Shown: positions 1 to 7,614 of the stretch, one piece after another
Position numbering within the stretch: position 1 is the stretch's first letter
Layout: every line of letters starts with the position of its first letter
DNA from: Acidobacteriota bacterium
GTDB taxonomy: Bacteria > Acidobacteriota > Blastocatellia > Pyrinomonadales > Pyrinomonadaceae
NCBI GenBank assembly: GCA_963169175.1
Contig: CAUJFK010000250.1
Location: 1 to 8,984, forward strand
Length of the DNA: 8,984 nucleotides
Direction of reading: 5' to 3'
Program-made: the position numbers and the translations under genes
The notes under the pieces: generated by a model
Database searches by the model: none
What the model saw: the letters and a program-made list of their open reading frames with translations, nothing else
What the model was told of the DNA's origin: nothing

Positions 1-2256
1 CTCGGCCGCGGCGGTATGGGAACGGTGTACCTTGCGACCCACCTCGGCACCGAACGGCCGGTGGCCATCAAGGTGATCGCACCACAGTTCATGGAACGCG
101 CCGAGTTTGTGGAACGCTTTCGCCGTGAGGCTCGGGCCGCCGGCCGCCTTCGCCATCCGAACGTGGTTGATGTGACCGACTTTGGCTTTGCTGACACTGA
201 CGACGGCCAGGTTGCCTATCTAGTGATGGAGTATCTCGACGGATGTACTCTCGGAGAGATCCTTGAAGAAGAAAAGAACCTGCCCGTGAGTTGGACGCTC
301 GATATACTCGAACAGGTTTGTTCAGCCGTTCATGAAGCGCACGAGGAAGGCATCATTCACCGCGATCTTAAACCGGACAATATCTGGCTTGAACCCAATC
401 AACGGGGCGGTTATACGGTCAAAGTACTTGATTTCGGAATTGCCAAGCTCGAAGCGCAGGAAAGGCACGACCTGACGGAACATCCGGTCAGACAAGGGGC
501 CGCACAAACGCTGGTCGATGGAGCGAACCTTACGTTTGCGGGTGGTCCACATGACGGAACGATCCACGACAGTATTACACCGACTTTGGTCGGAGACGGA
601 TCTGCCACGGCCGTGATCGGCCCACCGGCAGGTTCCGAGAACGAGACGATCGTCCAAGGCCCGGCCGATCACGAGGATAAAGGCACGCTCGTGCTGAAAG
701 CCGGTGCGGGCGGGGGCGGCGATCAGGACGATACCAAGACGCGGTTGATGGACACGGGCGGATCGGGAAACGGGACCGATACCGCAACATCACATAGTTC
801 GCTTATTTCGGCGCCGACGAGCCCTAATCTCACACGCGTCGGATCCGTTCTCGGCACGCCTTTGTATATGTCGCCGGAACAATGCCGCGGCGATCGCCTT
901 GACCCGCGATCGGACATCTATAGCCTCGGCATCATCGCATACCAGATGCTGTCGGGCGATACACCGTTCCGGGGTGACTTTACACGTGTGATGGAATCGC
1001 ACAAATATCTTCCGCCGCCGAACTTTACTGCCAAACGCGTCCGAAAAAAACTCAAGCGCGTCATTCTGGACTCGTTGTCAAAGGACCCTGACGACAGGCC
1101 GCAAACGGCCGAGGCATTTGCCAGCGCTCTCCGGGCACGGTCTGAAGGCATCTTTGGCCTGCTCAGGCGTGCGGGAATGATCTGGACCGAGCACATTCAG
1201 AAGTTCCTGACCCTGTCTATTTTCTTCTTTCTTCCTATCATAGCAACAACAACACTGGCTGTAGTGGTGGGATTTCTGAAAGCGAGCGAGACCATCCCCA
1301 GCGTTGCGGCAGATATCGGATTGGGCGTGACCGGACTGGTCAATTTTTTAATGACCGCATTCTGTGCATTTCTGATCGTAGGTACCATCGCATGGATCGT
1401 CACGCAGTCGCTTGCTATGCCGCTCAGGCCGATCAAACTTCGTGCCGCCCTTTCTGATGCGCGTAAAAAGTGGAAGACTTTTGCCGGACTGGGCATCCTG
1501 ACCACACTTGCTCCTATATTTGCCGCCACTGCGGCGGCCGCGGTAGCGTTTGCCGTCATTTTCGGCGTGCTGTGGCTGGCGTTTGGAGTTGGAACGGTGA
1601 CAGTGCTCAGTGCCGCAATCGTGAGCGGGGTGGCAGCCATAGTTGTTTTCTTTCTCGTGGCGGTCAAGCTTATGCTTATTGCTCCGGTCGTGATGATGGA
1701 GGACCTCCGCGGCTGGAATGCGGTCAAACGGTCGAAGGCCCTGATCTCGCGATCGATGGCGACGGCACTTGCCGCATACGTGATAATGTTCATGATCCCG
1801 ATGGTGGCCGCGGCGATGCTCTCAATAATGGTAAATATGAGCGCAAAGGCGCTCAATCCAAAAACGACCTCGGTTGAAACAAGCCGCAACGAGGGCGCGG
1901 CCTCCGGGCCAGTGCAAGTACCGGAAATACAAGGTCGCGACACTGCGATCGAGATCGATCTGGGACGGGGGACAAGAGTCGCACAAAAAGAGCCTCCCAA
2001 GGATATGCGGGCCCGGCTTGTTGATGCGGTGCTGGAAACGCTGCTGCAGATCTTTCTTTTGCCCATTCAGATAATCACTATTTCATTTACCTCCATTATA
2101 ATTGCGCTTCTTTATCTGAAAACGCGGCAGGCGGGCGGCGAACCGTTGGAAGATCTGCTTGCACGTTTTGCAGAGACGGACAAGCCGCGAAAGAAGTGGC
2201 AGGAACGTGTTCGTCAGCGATTGATCCAGTCAGGCAGGATAACCGGAAGGTCATAA
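1..2256 (+). CDS. Hanks-type serine/threonine protein kinase with polytopic membrane C-terminus (5' end missing)
   Basis: Membrane-anchored Ser/Thr kinase expected to phosphorylate cytoplasmic targets. The reading frame is open from base 1. The first visible residues (LGRGGMGTVY) are the glycine-rich ATP loop, so the Met at base 16 is not the start and the true N-terminus lies outside the window. Numbering from that Met: ATP-binding Lys19 (VAIK), helix-C Glu near 38, catalytic loop HRDLKPDN 115-122, DFG 139-141, GTPLYMSPEQ 280-289, and the DIYSLG helix-F motif at 300-305. All catalytic residues are present, so it should be active. DFG and GTP are separated by 138 residues where about 20 is usual; the extra part (about 146-272) is rich in Gly, Thr and Asp. 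After the kinase domain (to about 375) come about six or seven hydrophobic segments (about 398-419, 437-462, 488-520, 524-560, 582-606, 675-700). The motif APVVMMEDLRGWNAVKRS and the ending ALLYLKTRQ resemble the membrane domain of glycerophosphodiester phosphodiesterases and YciC-like proteins. The VWA gene follows 3 bases later. Function as a kinase is sure; signal and substrates are unknown. Confidence 0.93.
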   Translation, partial: LGRGGMGTVYLATHLGTERPVAIKVIAPQFMERAEFVERFRREARAAGRLRHPNVVDVTDFGFADTDDGQVAYLVMEYLDGCTLGEILEEEKNLPVSWTLDILEQVCSAVHEAHEEGIIHRDLKPDNIWLEPNQRGGYTVKVLDFGIAKLEAQERHDLTEHPVRQGAAQTLVDGANLTFAGGPHDGTIHDSITPTLVGDGSATAVIGPPAGSENETIVQGPADHEDKGTLVLKAGAGGGGDQDDTKTRLMDTGGSGNGTDTATSHSSLISAPTSPNLTRVGSVLGTPLYMSPEQCRGDRLDPRSDIYSLGIIAYQMLSGDTPFRGDFTRVMESHKYLPPPNFTAKRVRKKLKRVILDSLSKDPDDRPQTAEAFASALRARSEGIFGLLRRAGMIWTEHIQKFLTLSIFFFLPIIATTTLAVVVGFLKASETIPSVAADIGLGVTGLVNFLMTAFCAFLIVGTIAWIVTQSLAMPLRPIKLRAALSDARKKWKTFAGLGILTTLAPIFAATAAAAVAFAVIFGVLWLAFGVGTVTVLSAAIVSGVAAIVVFFLVAVKLMLIAPVVMMEDLRGWNAVKRSKALISRSMATALAAYVIMFMIPMVAAAMLSIMVNMSAKALNPKTTSVETSRNEGAASGPVQVPEIQGRDTAIEIDLGRGTRVAQKEPPKDMRARLVDAVLETLLQIFLLPIQIITISFTSIIIALLYLKTRQAGGEPLEDLLARFAETDKPRKKWQERVRQRLIQSGRITGRS

Positions 2257-2259
2257 GAA

Positions 2260-4074
2260 ATGAGAATGCAGTTTTTTTCCATTCTGACCACGCTCGGAGT
2301 TGTCACTCTTGGAGCATTGGCGGGCCTCGGCCAGCCGGCGGAACGTTCGTTTCCGGTAGCTGCAGGAGCGAGGATCGAGATAATCAATCACTTTGGCAGG
2401 GTTTCGGCGACGGTGGACGGCGAAAAGCAGAAGGCGGACGCCGAAACGGTTTCATTTGCCATGGTGTCAGCGGGCGGTGTTGCAGGATCTGAAATAAAGA
2501 TCAGAGCCTCGCAGACGCTTATTCAGATCGAAGTCGCTCCCGTCGATGTGAAAAAGCGGATCGATCTAAACTTGACCGTTCCGCCGCGGACACGCTTGAA
2601 GATCGAGACGCGTGAAGGCGAGGTGCGGATCGGCGGTGATATTGCCTCGGCTGAGGTCCGCACGGTCACGGGAACGATCGCGGCCGATGTGCCGACAGAA
2701 AACGTGCGGTACTCACTCCTTTGGACCGCCTCGCGGCCCCGGTTTTTGAGTGATTTCGAGTTGTCAAAGATCAAGGAGAAGGCCGGCGGTAAGTTTCGGA
2801 TCGATGGGACATACAGCGATGGGCCAGCCCCGAACTCAGATAAAAAGCCTTTGCCGCTGCACGAGGAAGATCTGGATAGGGAAGAAAGGTCAGCAGAAGG
2901 GGCCAGCGAGAAGAAAAGCCGGAAACAGAAGAACGACAAGAAGGCAGGCCTCGTCACGCTGGACCTCGAAACGGCACGGGGCATTATCCTTCTGAATATC
3001 CCGCCGAACGAGGTCACGCGTGATCTTCGCGAGCGCCCGCTGACAAACGCCGCCATGTCGATCATACGCAGCGGCGATTCGCTGCTTATGGAGGCGATAC
3101 GGCGTGCCGCGCCGCAGTATTACGGCGATTATATGCGTACGCTGCCGCCGCTAAAGCTGGAGCCGCGATTTGCCGAACGCAGGAAGGTCGAAGATCCTGG
3201 CTATTCAGGCCTGAAGGTCGCATCGGTACGCGTAAGCGACATTAACAACCGTGCGGTCGGCGATCTGACGGGGACGGATTTTGAAGTGCTCGAAGGCAGC
3301 ACCGAGCGGGAGGTGATCTCCGTACGGCCGGCAACGGCGCCATTCAATCTTGTCCTGTTGCTGGATGTTTCCGGTAGCGTCGAAAATTATGTCAACTTCA
3401 TCCGAAAAGCCGCCCGAAACTTTGTCAATACCGTCGATGCCCGCGACCGCATTGCCGTAGTTACATTTAATGACGATGTCCATGTAGTTTCAAAGTTCAC
3501 GACCGACAAAGCGGAACTGTCCTCAAGCCTTGATACATTCGATGCAGGCGGCGCGACCGCATATTACGATGCGCTTGCCTATACGCTTGCTGAGACGCTT
3601 CGGCCGTTAAAGGGCGAGCGAACGGCGATAGTGGTGCTCACGGACGGCGATGACAATCGAAGCTTCCTCCCGTTCGATTCTATGCTTTCGTCCATCGAGG
3701 AAAGCGGTGCATTGATATATCCGCTCTACGTCCCATCCGCTTTGGTCGCCGCTTCCGCGTCGGATGCAAATGCTTCAATGGACGCACTTCGTTCACGCTA
3801 TCTGCAAGGCGACCTCACATCAAAAGCAAAGTTGGAAGGAGATCGGCTTGCAAAGGTATCAGGCGGTGTGTATTACGAGATATCGAAGCTTTCGCAGCTA
3901 CAGTCGGCTTATGAGGATATTGTAAGCCAGCTTCGCACGGCCTACGAGATCGAGTATCGCTCGGAACCGGGCAACCTGGAGGCAGGAGTTTCTCCGCGAT
4001 TAAGGATACGCACAAAACAGCCGAATACCTTTGTCCAGATCCGGTCTGTGGAACAACGATCGGCGAGAAATTAG
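2260..4074 (+). CDS. Secreted VWFA-related protein with N-terminal adhesin-like beta-repeat region
   Basis: Exported 604-residue protein, probably binding a protein ligand through a metal-dependent VWA domain. Residues 1-25 form a signal peptide (Arg near the start, then a hydrophobic core, cleavage probably near AGLGQ-P). Residues 35-185 alternate short beta strands (IEIINHFGRVSATVDG, RLKIETREGEVRIGGDIASAEVRTVTGTI), resembling DUF4097-type adhesin repeats. Residues 190-230 are a charged Lys/Glu/Asp linker. The segment at 317-360, with DLTGTDFEVLEG, is typical of the lead-in to acidobacterial VWFA-related domains. The VWA domain runs from about 361 to 560 with a full MIDAS: D369-x-S371-x-S373, Thr433 in GGATAYYD, and Asp462 in LTDGDDN. 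The first ATG is preferred because GGAAGG lies at 2245-2250, 9 bases ahead; a second in-frame ATG is two codons in. The gene starts 3 bases after the kinase stop, so co-transcription is likely. The ligand is unknown. Confidence 0.9.
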   Translation: MRMQFFSILTTLGVVTLGALAGLGQPAERSFPVAAGARIEIINHFGRVSATVDGEKQKADAETVSFAMVSAGGVAGSEIKIRASQTLIQIEVAPVDVKKRIDLNLTVPPRTRLKIETREGEVRIGGDIASAEVRTVTGTIAADVPTENVRYSLLWTASRPRFLSDFELSKIKEKAGGKFRIDGTYSDGPAPNSDKKPLPLHEEDLDREERSAEGASEKKSRKQKNDKKAGLVTLDLETARGIILLNIPPNEVTRDLRERPLTNAAMSIIRSGDSLLMEAIRRAAPQYYGDYMRTLPPLKLEPRFAERRKVEDPGYSGLKVASVRVSDINNRAVGDLTGTDFEVLEGSTEREVISVRPATAPFNLVLLLDVSGSVENYVNFIRKAARNFVNTVDARDRIAVVTFNDDVHVVSKFTTDKAELSSSLDTFDAGGATAYYDALAYTLAETLRPLKGERTAIVVLTDGDDNRSFLPFDSMLSSIEESGALIYPLYVPSALVAASASDANASMDALRSRYLQGDLTSKAKLEGDRLAKVSGGVYYEISKLSQLQSAYEDIVSQLRTAYEIEYRSEPGNLEAGVSPRLRIRTKQPNTFVQIRSVEQRSARN

Positions 4075-4084
4075 GGCAAGCGTC

Positions 4085-4108
4085 CTGAGTTCGAGGTCGA
4101 GAATTCAG
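4085..4108. terminator. Possible hairpin between convergent genes
   Basis: CTGAGTTC (4085-4092) and GAATTCAG (4101-4108) can pair as an 8-bp stem with one G-U pair over an 8-base loop in the plus-strand RNA. GGGC and GCCC further out could extend it weakly. It sits in the 43-base gap between the convergent VWA and ferredoxin genes, where a terminator would be expected. There is no T-run after it on either strand, and the minus-strand version has an A-C mismatch, so this is only a weak candidate. Confidence 0.3.
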
Positions 4109-4117
4109 AGCCCTGGT

Positions 4118-5155
4118 TCATTCGCCCGAAACAGCTGACGCGATCGTTTCGCGAAGTTTGGCGGCGGATGTCGTCACAGGTTCCAGTTCAAGCTCCTCAA
4201 CATTCCCCCGGACCTCTTTTCCGAACACAGCATTCCATGGCGGGATTACGATCGTAGCGTTGCCGAAAGCCTTTGCCTGACAGGCGAGGCGTAGGAACGG
4301 ATAATCGTCATTTGGCTGAATATGGCCGAACACTTTCATTCGGCGGCGTTCACGCGGGGACGGCGGCGAAAGCTTTTCCTGCCCTCCAAGCACGCCAACC
4401 CAGCAAGTGCCGCACGAGGCGGACGTGCATTCAATTGGCACTGGCCCATCCCAGCATCGCGAATCGAGCGACTGCCAATCGCGGTCATGCGATTTGCGTG
4501 ACGCAGATGTGATCTGCTCATCGTTAATGATCGAGAAGCGGCCGGCAAAGGCAGATGCTGTGAAGTCAACCGAAAACTTCTTGTCCACGGTTTTCAGGAA
4601 GCCAAATACGCCCTGCGAATCGTCTTTTGCCCGCGCCGCCACGATCGAGTCCGGCGAACCGGTCATAACTCCTTCCGGCTGAATAACTGTGCCCGGGGCC
4701 TTCTCCATTTCCTCAGCTCCGGTCTGCACCAATGTCATTAGTCCGACGGCGGCAATTGCTGTCGTCAGCGATTCATTGGTCTTGGCTGCAACGGCGGTCA
4801 ATTTCGCGATATTTGTGATCTCGGTCTTTAAGCAAGTAAATGGCTCGGCCGATCTGGCCCGCTCAATAACAGCCGACTTTATCTGCGGCCAGAATCGGTG
4901 GCCGTACAAAAAGTGGTGCGAAGAATCGATCTTGTCCATTAGCCCAAAGTCGCCTCCGATGGAAACCGACTTCATCGCCTTTTCGACGTCGTCGGCAGAT
5001 TCCAGGTATCTGACAAGGTCAAGCGGGTAAAAGCGGAACCATATCTGCACGGCGTTGCGGTCAACGTCGTGGATCGCCGGCAGGACCGACTCCACAGCGG
5101 TCAGCCACTCTGATTCATTGAACTGTTCAATTGCGTTTATAAATGCGTTATCCAT
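4118..5155 (-). CDS. Plant-type [2Fe-2S] ferredoxin domain protein with unrecognised N-terminal domain
   Basis: Probable cytoplasmic electron-transfer protein of 345 residues; no signal peptide is seen. The C-terminal part carries the ferredoxin cluster motif C243-x4-C248-x2-C251 with the fourth ligand at C292 in RLACQAKAFGNATIVIPP, the standard plant-type [2Fe-2S] arrangement. The 40-residue spacing from C251 to C292 is long for this family. An additional Cys234 lies just before the cluster. Residues 1-150 are a predicted mainly helical domain I do not recognise, with notable motifs IWFRFYPLDLVRYLE (38-52) and HHFLYGHRFWPQ (80-91), rich in aromatic residues and His. Residues 113-150 are Ala/Thr-rich and may be a helical linker. 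The ATG at 5155 has GAGGA at 5165-5169 (minus strand), 9 bases upstream, and a sigma70-type promoter just beyond. The gene stands alone, so its redox partner cannot be guessed from context. The ferredoxin domain is confident; the role is not. Confidence 0.87.
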   Translation of the reverse strand: MDNAFINAIEQFNESEWLTAVESVLPAIHDVDRNAVQIWFRFYPLDLVRYLESADDVEKAMKSVSIGGDFGLMDKIDSSHHFLYGHRFWPQIKSAVIERARSAEPFTCLKTEITNIAKLTAVAAKTNESLTTAIAAVGLMTLVQTGAEEMEKAPGTVIQPEGVMTGSPDSIVAARAKDDSQGVFGFLKTVDKKFSVDFTASAFAGRFSIINDEQITSASRKSHDRDWQSLDSRCWDGPVPIECTSASCGTCWVGVLGGQEKLSPPSPRERRRMKVFGHIQPNDDYPFLRLACQAKAFGNATIVIPPWNAVFGKEVRGNVEELELEPVTTSAAKLRETIASAVSGE

Positions 5156-5187
5156 GGTGATAGATCCTCAAACGAAGGTAAACTTAA

Positions 5188-5215
5188 ATTCTACCTAAAT
5201 TGGCGGTACCGTCAA
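5188..5215 (-). promoter_or_regulatory. Sigma70-type promoter of the ferredoxin-domain gene
   Basis: Read on the minus strand, TTGACG (5215-5210) and TAGAAT (5193-5188) are separated by 16 bases. Each hexamer differs from the sigma70 consensus at one position. Transcription would begin near 5181, giving a leader of about 26 bases that contains the GAGGA ribosome binding site. This agrees well with the ATG at 5155. Confidence 0.68.
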
Positions 5216-5301
5216 AAGGTGGAAGGACTCTGCCGCACATTAGTATCGTCCTGACCTTGTAGTGCTTGACGCAAATTTTCGTCTTGGGGTTTCTTTTCGG
5301 C

Positions 5302-5362
5302 CTTTGCGGCTCTGCGGGAAACCGGGCCTCACCTCACGCCAAGCACGCTAAGAGACGCAAAG
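5302..5362. repeat. Large imperfect inverted repeat in intergenic DNA
   Basis: CTTTGCGGCTCTGCG (5302-5316) is nearly the reverse complement of CGCTAAGAGACGCAAAG (5346-5362), with one mismatch and a two-base bulge across about 15 pairs, around a 29-base centre. The composition (TTTGCG, CTCTGCG, GACGCAAAG) matches a style of short dispersed intergenic palindrome I have seen in several bacterial phyla. It lies about 50 bases downstream of the zinc-ribbon gene stop and could end that operon's transcript as a structured RNA, but no T-run follows. Whether other copies exist in the genome cannot be seen here. Confidence 0.5.
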
Positions 5363-5411
5363 CAGAATACCCGACATGCGAATCATTTCAAGGTCGGATC
5401 CCGCCCGCGAA

Positions 5412-6083
5412 CTAATCATCCCAATGATCGCCCCCAGATCGCCGTGCCTGCATATCGAGACGTCGTCGTTCCTCACGCAGGCGCGAGCGTTCGTCTTCGA
5501 GTTCGATCTTTTCCTTTTCACGTTGGCGGGCAAGGCCGCCGTTATCGACAAATTCGAGGATCTTCGGCAGTTCCGCCGCGTCGAACCAAACGCCATGCTG
5601 CTTGCACCTGTCGATGATCACGCCGGACGATCGTGAAAAATTGCTGCGGTTCATCAATTGCTTGCAGTCGGGGCAGGGAACATAACTGATCTTTGCCGGT
5701 TCCGTGTCGGAGTGAACATAGCTTCCAATAAATCCCAGCACGGACGATTGCTGCTCCTTGCTTGCACATAGACCTTCGAAGGTATCAGGACCGCACCAGA
5801 ATCCACCGCAGCGTTCGCATTCCTGGATGAGAACTTCATCTATTTTCAAAGACTGAAGTTGGACCTTGCAGCGCGGACAATCGCCCGAATCCTTCGGGTC
5901 CAGTAATTGCGCAGGCTGCGCTGAGTGTCCACAATGCGAACAAAATTTGCTCCCGAGAAACATCATGCCCAGGCAAGACGGGCAGGCGACAGTTCGAAGC
6001 CGCGAACTGCAGAAAGAGCACTTCGGACGATCGGCAGCGGCCGCCCCGCCGCAATTTGGACAATTCAGAGCTTCGGGCTGCAT
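5412..6083 (-). CDS. Multi-zinc-ribbon protein with two TFIIB-type zinc fingers and a C-terminal coiled coil
   Basis: A 223-residue soluble protein with many metal-binding Cys pairs: C8/C11, C22/C25, C34/C37 and C48/C51 form an N-terminal double zinc-ribbon region. C69/C72 with C89/C92 (CPRC ... CERCGGFW) and C137/C140 with C160/H163 (CPDC ... CKQHGVWFD) form two copies of the zf-TFIIB fold. The GGFW and GVWFD signatures after the second metal pair are diagnostic of this family. Residues 183-215 are a highly charged Glu/Arg helix, probably a coiled coil. The ATG lies 4 bases after the aroDE stop, with only a weak purine stretch upstream, so translation is probably coupled to aroDE. This suggests the same operon, though a role in shikimate synthesis is not implied. 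The family's biochemical function is unknown; nucleic-acid or protein binding are both possible. Confidence 0.85.
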   Translation of the reverse strand: MQPEALNCPNCGGAAAADRPKCSFCSSRLRTVACPSCLGMMFLGSKFCSHCGHSAQPAQLLDPKDSGDCPRCKVQLQSLKIDEVLIQECERCGGFWCGPDTFEGLCASKEQQSSVLGFIGSYVHSDTEPAKISYVPCPDCKQLMNRSNFSRSSGVIIDRCKQHGVWFDAAELPKILEFVDNGGLARQREKEKIELEDERSRLREERRRLDMQARRSGGDHWDD

Positions 6084-6087
6084 GAGG

Positions 6088-7614
6088 CTAACTCTTGCTA
6101 AGGCGGTTTTCTATTCCTGCACGCATGGCGTGAACGGGTGCTTGTTGTCCGGTCCATATCTCGAACTGTTTCGCCCCTTGTTCGATGATCATTTCAAGTC
6201 CGTTGACGGCCGGCACGCCCGCGGCTTGTGCTTCGCGGATCAAAGTCGTCTCAGGCGGGTTGTAAACAAGATCGTAAACCAACTTTATGCCCGTGAGTTC
6301 CGGTTCTGAAAGCACACAGTATTCTGCATTCGAACCAGCGGTGCCAAGCGGCGTTGCATTGACGACAATGTCAAAATCATCAGCCATCCTGCGTTCGCCG
6401 ACACGGCCCTCGAACGGGATATCAAACTCGTTTGCCAACGCTGTCCCGCGTTCCTCATTTCGGGCAAAGAGGCTCACCGAAGCGCCTTCATCCAGGAGGG
6501 CGGCAATACAGGCTCGCGCCGCGCCGCCGGCACCAAAGAGGGCCACGCGTGCTGCGCCCAGTTCGCCATATTTATCCTTCAGAGTGGAGACAAAACCGTA
6601 TGCATCTGTGTTATAGCCGTAAAGCTTGCCGTCTATGATCTTTATGGTATTAACAGCACCGATCCTGGCAGCGACCTCGTCCACTTCATCTAAATACTGC
6701 ATGATCGCCTGCTTATGAGGATTTGTGACCGAAAAGCCGTGAAAATTCAATTCTACCTCGCGGCTTTTGGGCAGGACCATACGCTTCATGAAACCGTCAA
6801 GGTCGGTGGTTTGCAGCGGAACAAATACGGCGTTGAGGCCCGCGGCCTTGAATGCCGGGTTGTGCATCCACGGCGATGCAGAATAACTGGTGTTACCCGC
6901 GATTATCCCATAGACAGCGGTCTCACGATCAAGTTCGCGGACCCTGAAAACGTCGATCAGGTCTTCGGCGGTCAGCTGGCCCGGAGCCGTTTCGCAGCCC
7001 GCTTCAAGGGCCGCGTATGTCATGAAAGCCCCATGGGCCGGGCCGAGTATCCGTGTCCATTTTCCCGCCTCGCCCATTGCCAACGCCGTCAAGCGCCGGC
7101 CGTCCTCACCCGCCCGGACCAAAAGTTTCCATACGTCTATAGCATCCTCGGCATTTTCCGCCGAGACTACGATCTTGCCGACCTCTTCATCCGAAACTAC
7201 CGTTTCATACGCCTTTTCAAGATTCGCTATCTCACCCTCGAGATAATGCCGCGAGCGGACAACGAAGCATTGATCGACCCAAAACATAAGATCTTTGCTC
7301 AGTATTAGATCATGCTCGTGATCGATCCAGATCGAACCATGATCGATATTTCGGTGCAGCGCGTACTCCATCCAGAATCCGATCCTGCTGGTCAGATCCT
7401 TGGTCGAATGGCCGCCTTGTTCCTTTGGCCGCATTGTAAGCAGAATTTGCTTTTCGGAGGCAAGCTGCTCGAATGCGATGCGGACATTTTCCGGATCGAG
7501 CCCGTCGAATCGCAATTCGACAACGTCCGCCACAGATTCAGCCCGACGCAGCAGCCCGATCAACCCTTCGGCGTCCGCGGAAAAAACAGATACACAGATC
7601 TTTGCGTTATTCAT
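6088..7614 (-). CDS. aroDE: Bifunctional 3-dehydroquinate dehydratase (type I) / shikimate dehydrogenase
   Basis: Catalyses two consecutive steps of chorismate synthesis in the cytoplasm: 3-dehydroquinate to 3-dehydroshikimate, then NADPH-dependent reduction to shikimate. The N-terminal type I dehydratase (about 1-225) keeps VELR (E33, R35), MRPKEQGG (R62), the IDHEHD strand (E100), SRHYLEG with the putative catalytic His123, GKIVVSA with the putative Schiff-base Lys147, MGEAGKWTR (R188) and PGQ (Q213). The C-terminal dehydrogenase (about 233-508) has the substrate-binding S245/S247 in SYSASPWMHN, catalytic Lys301 in SVTNPHK, AVNT (N322), catalytic Asp337 in GYNTDAYGF, the cofactor loop GAGGAARA (361-368), NATPLGT (419-425) and Q479 in IEQGAKQFEIWTG. 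Both halves look intact. At 508 residues it matches the dehydratase-dehydrogenase order of the plant fusion enzyme. The ATG overlaps the end of the TspO-like gene by 8 bases (ATGAATAA), indicating translational coupling. Confidence 0.95.
   Translation of the reverse strand: MNNAKICVSVFSADAEGLIGLLRRAESVADVVELRFDGLDPENVRIAFEQLASEKQILLTMRPKEQGGHSTKDLTSRIGFWMEYALHRNIDHGSIWIDHEHDLILSKDLMFWVDQCFVVRSRHYLEGEIANLEKAYETVVSDEEVGKIVVSAENAEDAIDVWKLLVRAGEDGRRLTALAMGEAGKWTRILGPAHGAFMTYAALEAGCETAPGQLTAEDLIDVFRVRELDRETAVYGIIAGNTSYSASPWMHNPAFKAAGLNAVFVPLQTTDLDGFMKRMVLPKSREVELNFHGFSVTNPHKQAIMQYLDEVDEVAARIGAVNTIKIIDGKLYGYNTDAYGFVSTLKDKYGELGAARVALFGAGGAARACIAALLDEGASVSLFARNEERGTALANEFDIPFEGRVGERRMADDFDIVVNATPLGTAGSNAEYCVLSEPELTGIKLVYDLVYNPPETTLIREAQAAGVPAVNGLEMIIEQGAKQFEIWTGQQAPVHAMRAGIENRLSKS

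Noticed and set aside
16..18. ATG at base 16 as the start of the kinase
   Set aside because: The frame is open from base 1 and LGRGG before this Met is the glycine-rich ATP loop, so the real start is outside the window.
1197..2066. Long open frame of 289 codons on the minus strand inside the kinase gene
   Set aside because: It is antisense to the membrane domain; its Ser/Thr/Ala/Ile-rich translation mirrors the hydrophobic codons opposite, and it has no recognisable domain or ribosome binding site.
2523..3065. Minus-strand open frame of 180 codons opposite the VWA gene
   Set aside because: Arg/Ser-rich low-complexity translation, fully antisense to a confident gene; judged a shadow.
6715..7308. 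Plus-strand open frame of 197 codons opposite aroDE
   Set aside because: Entirely antisense to a clearly functional enzyme gene; no family features.
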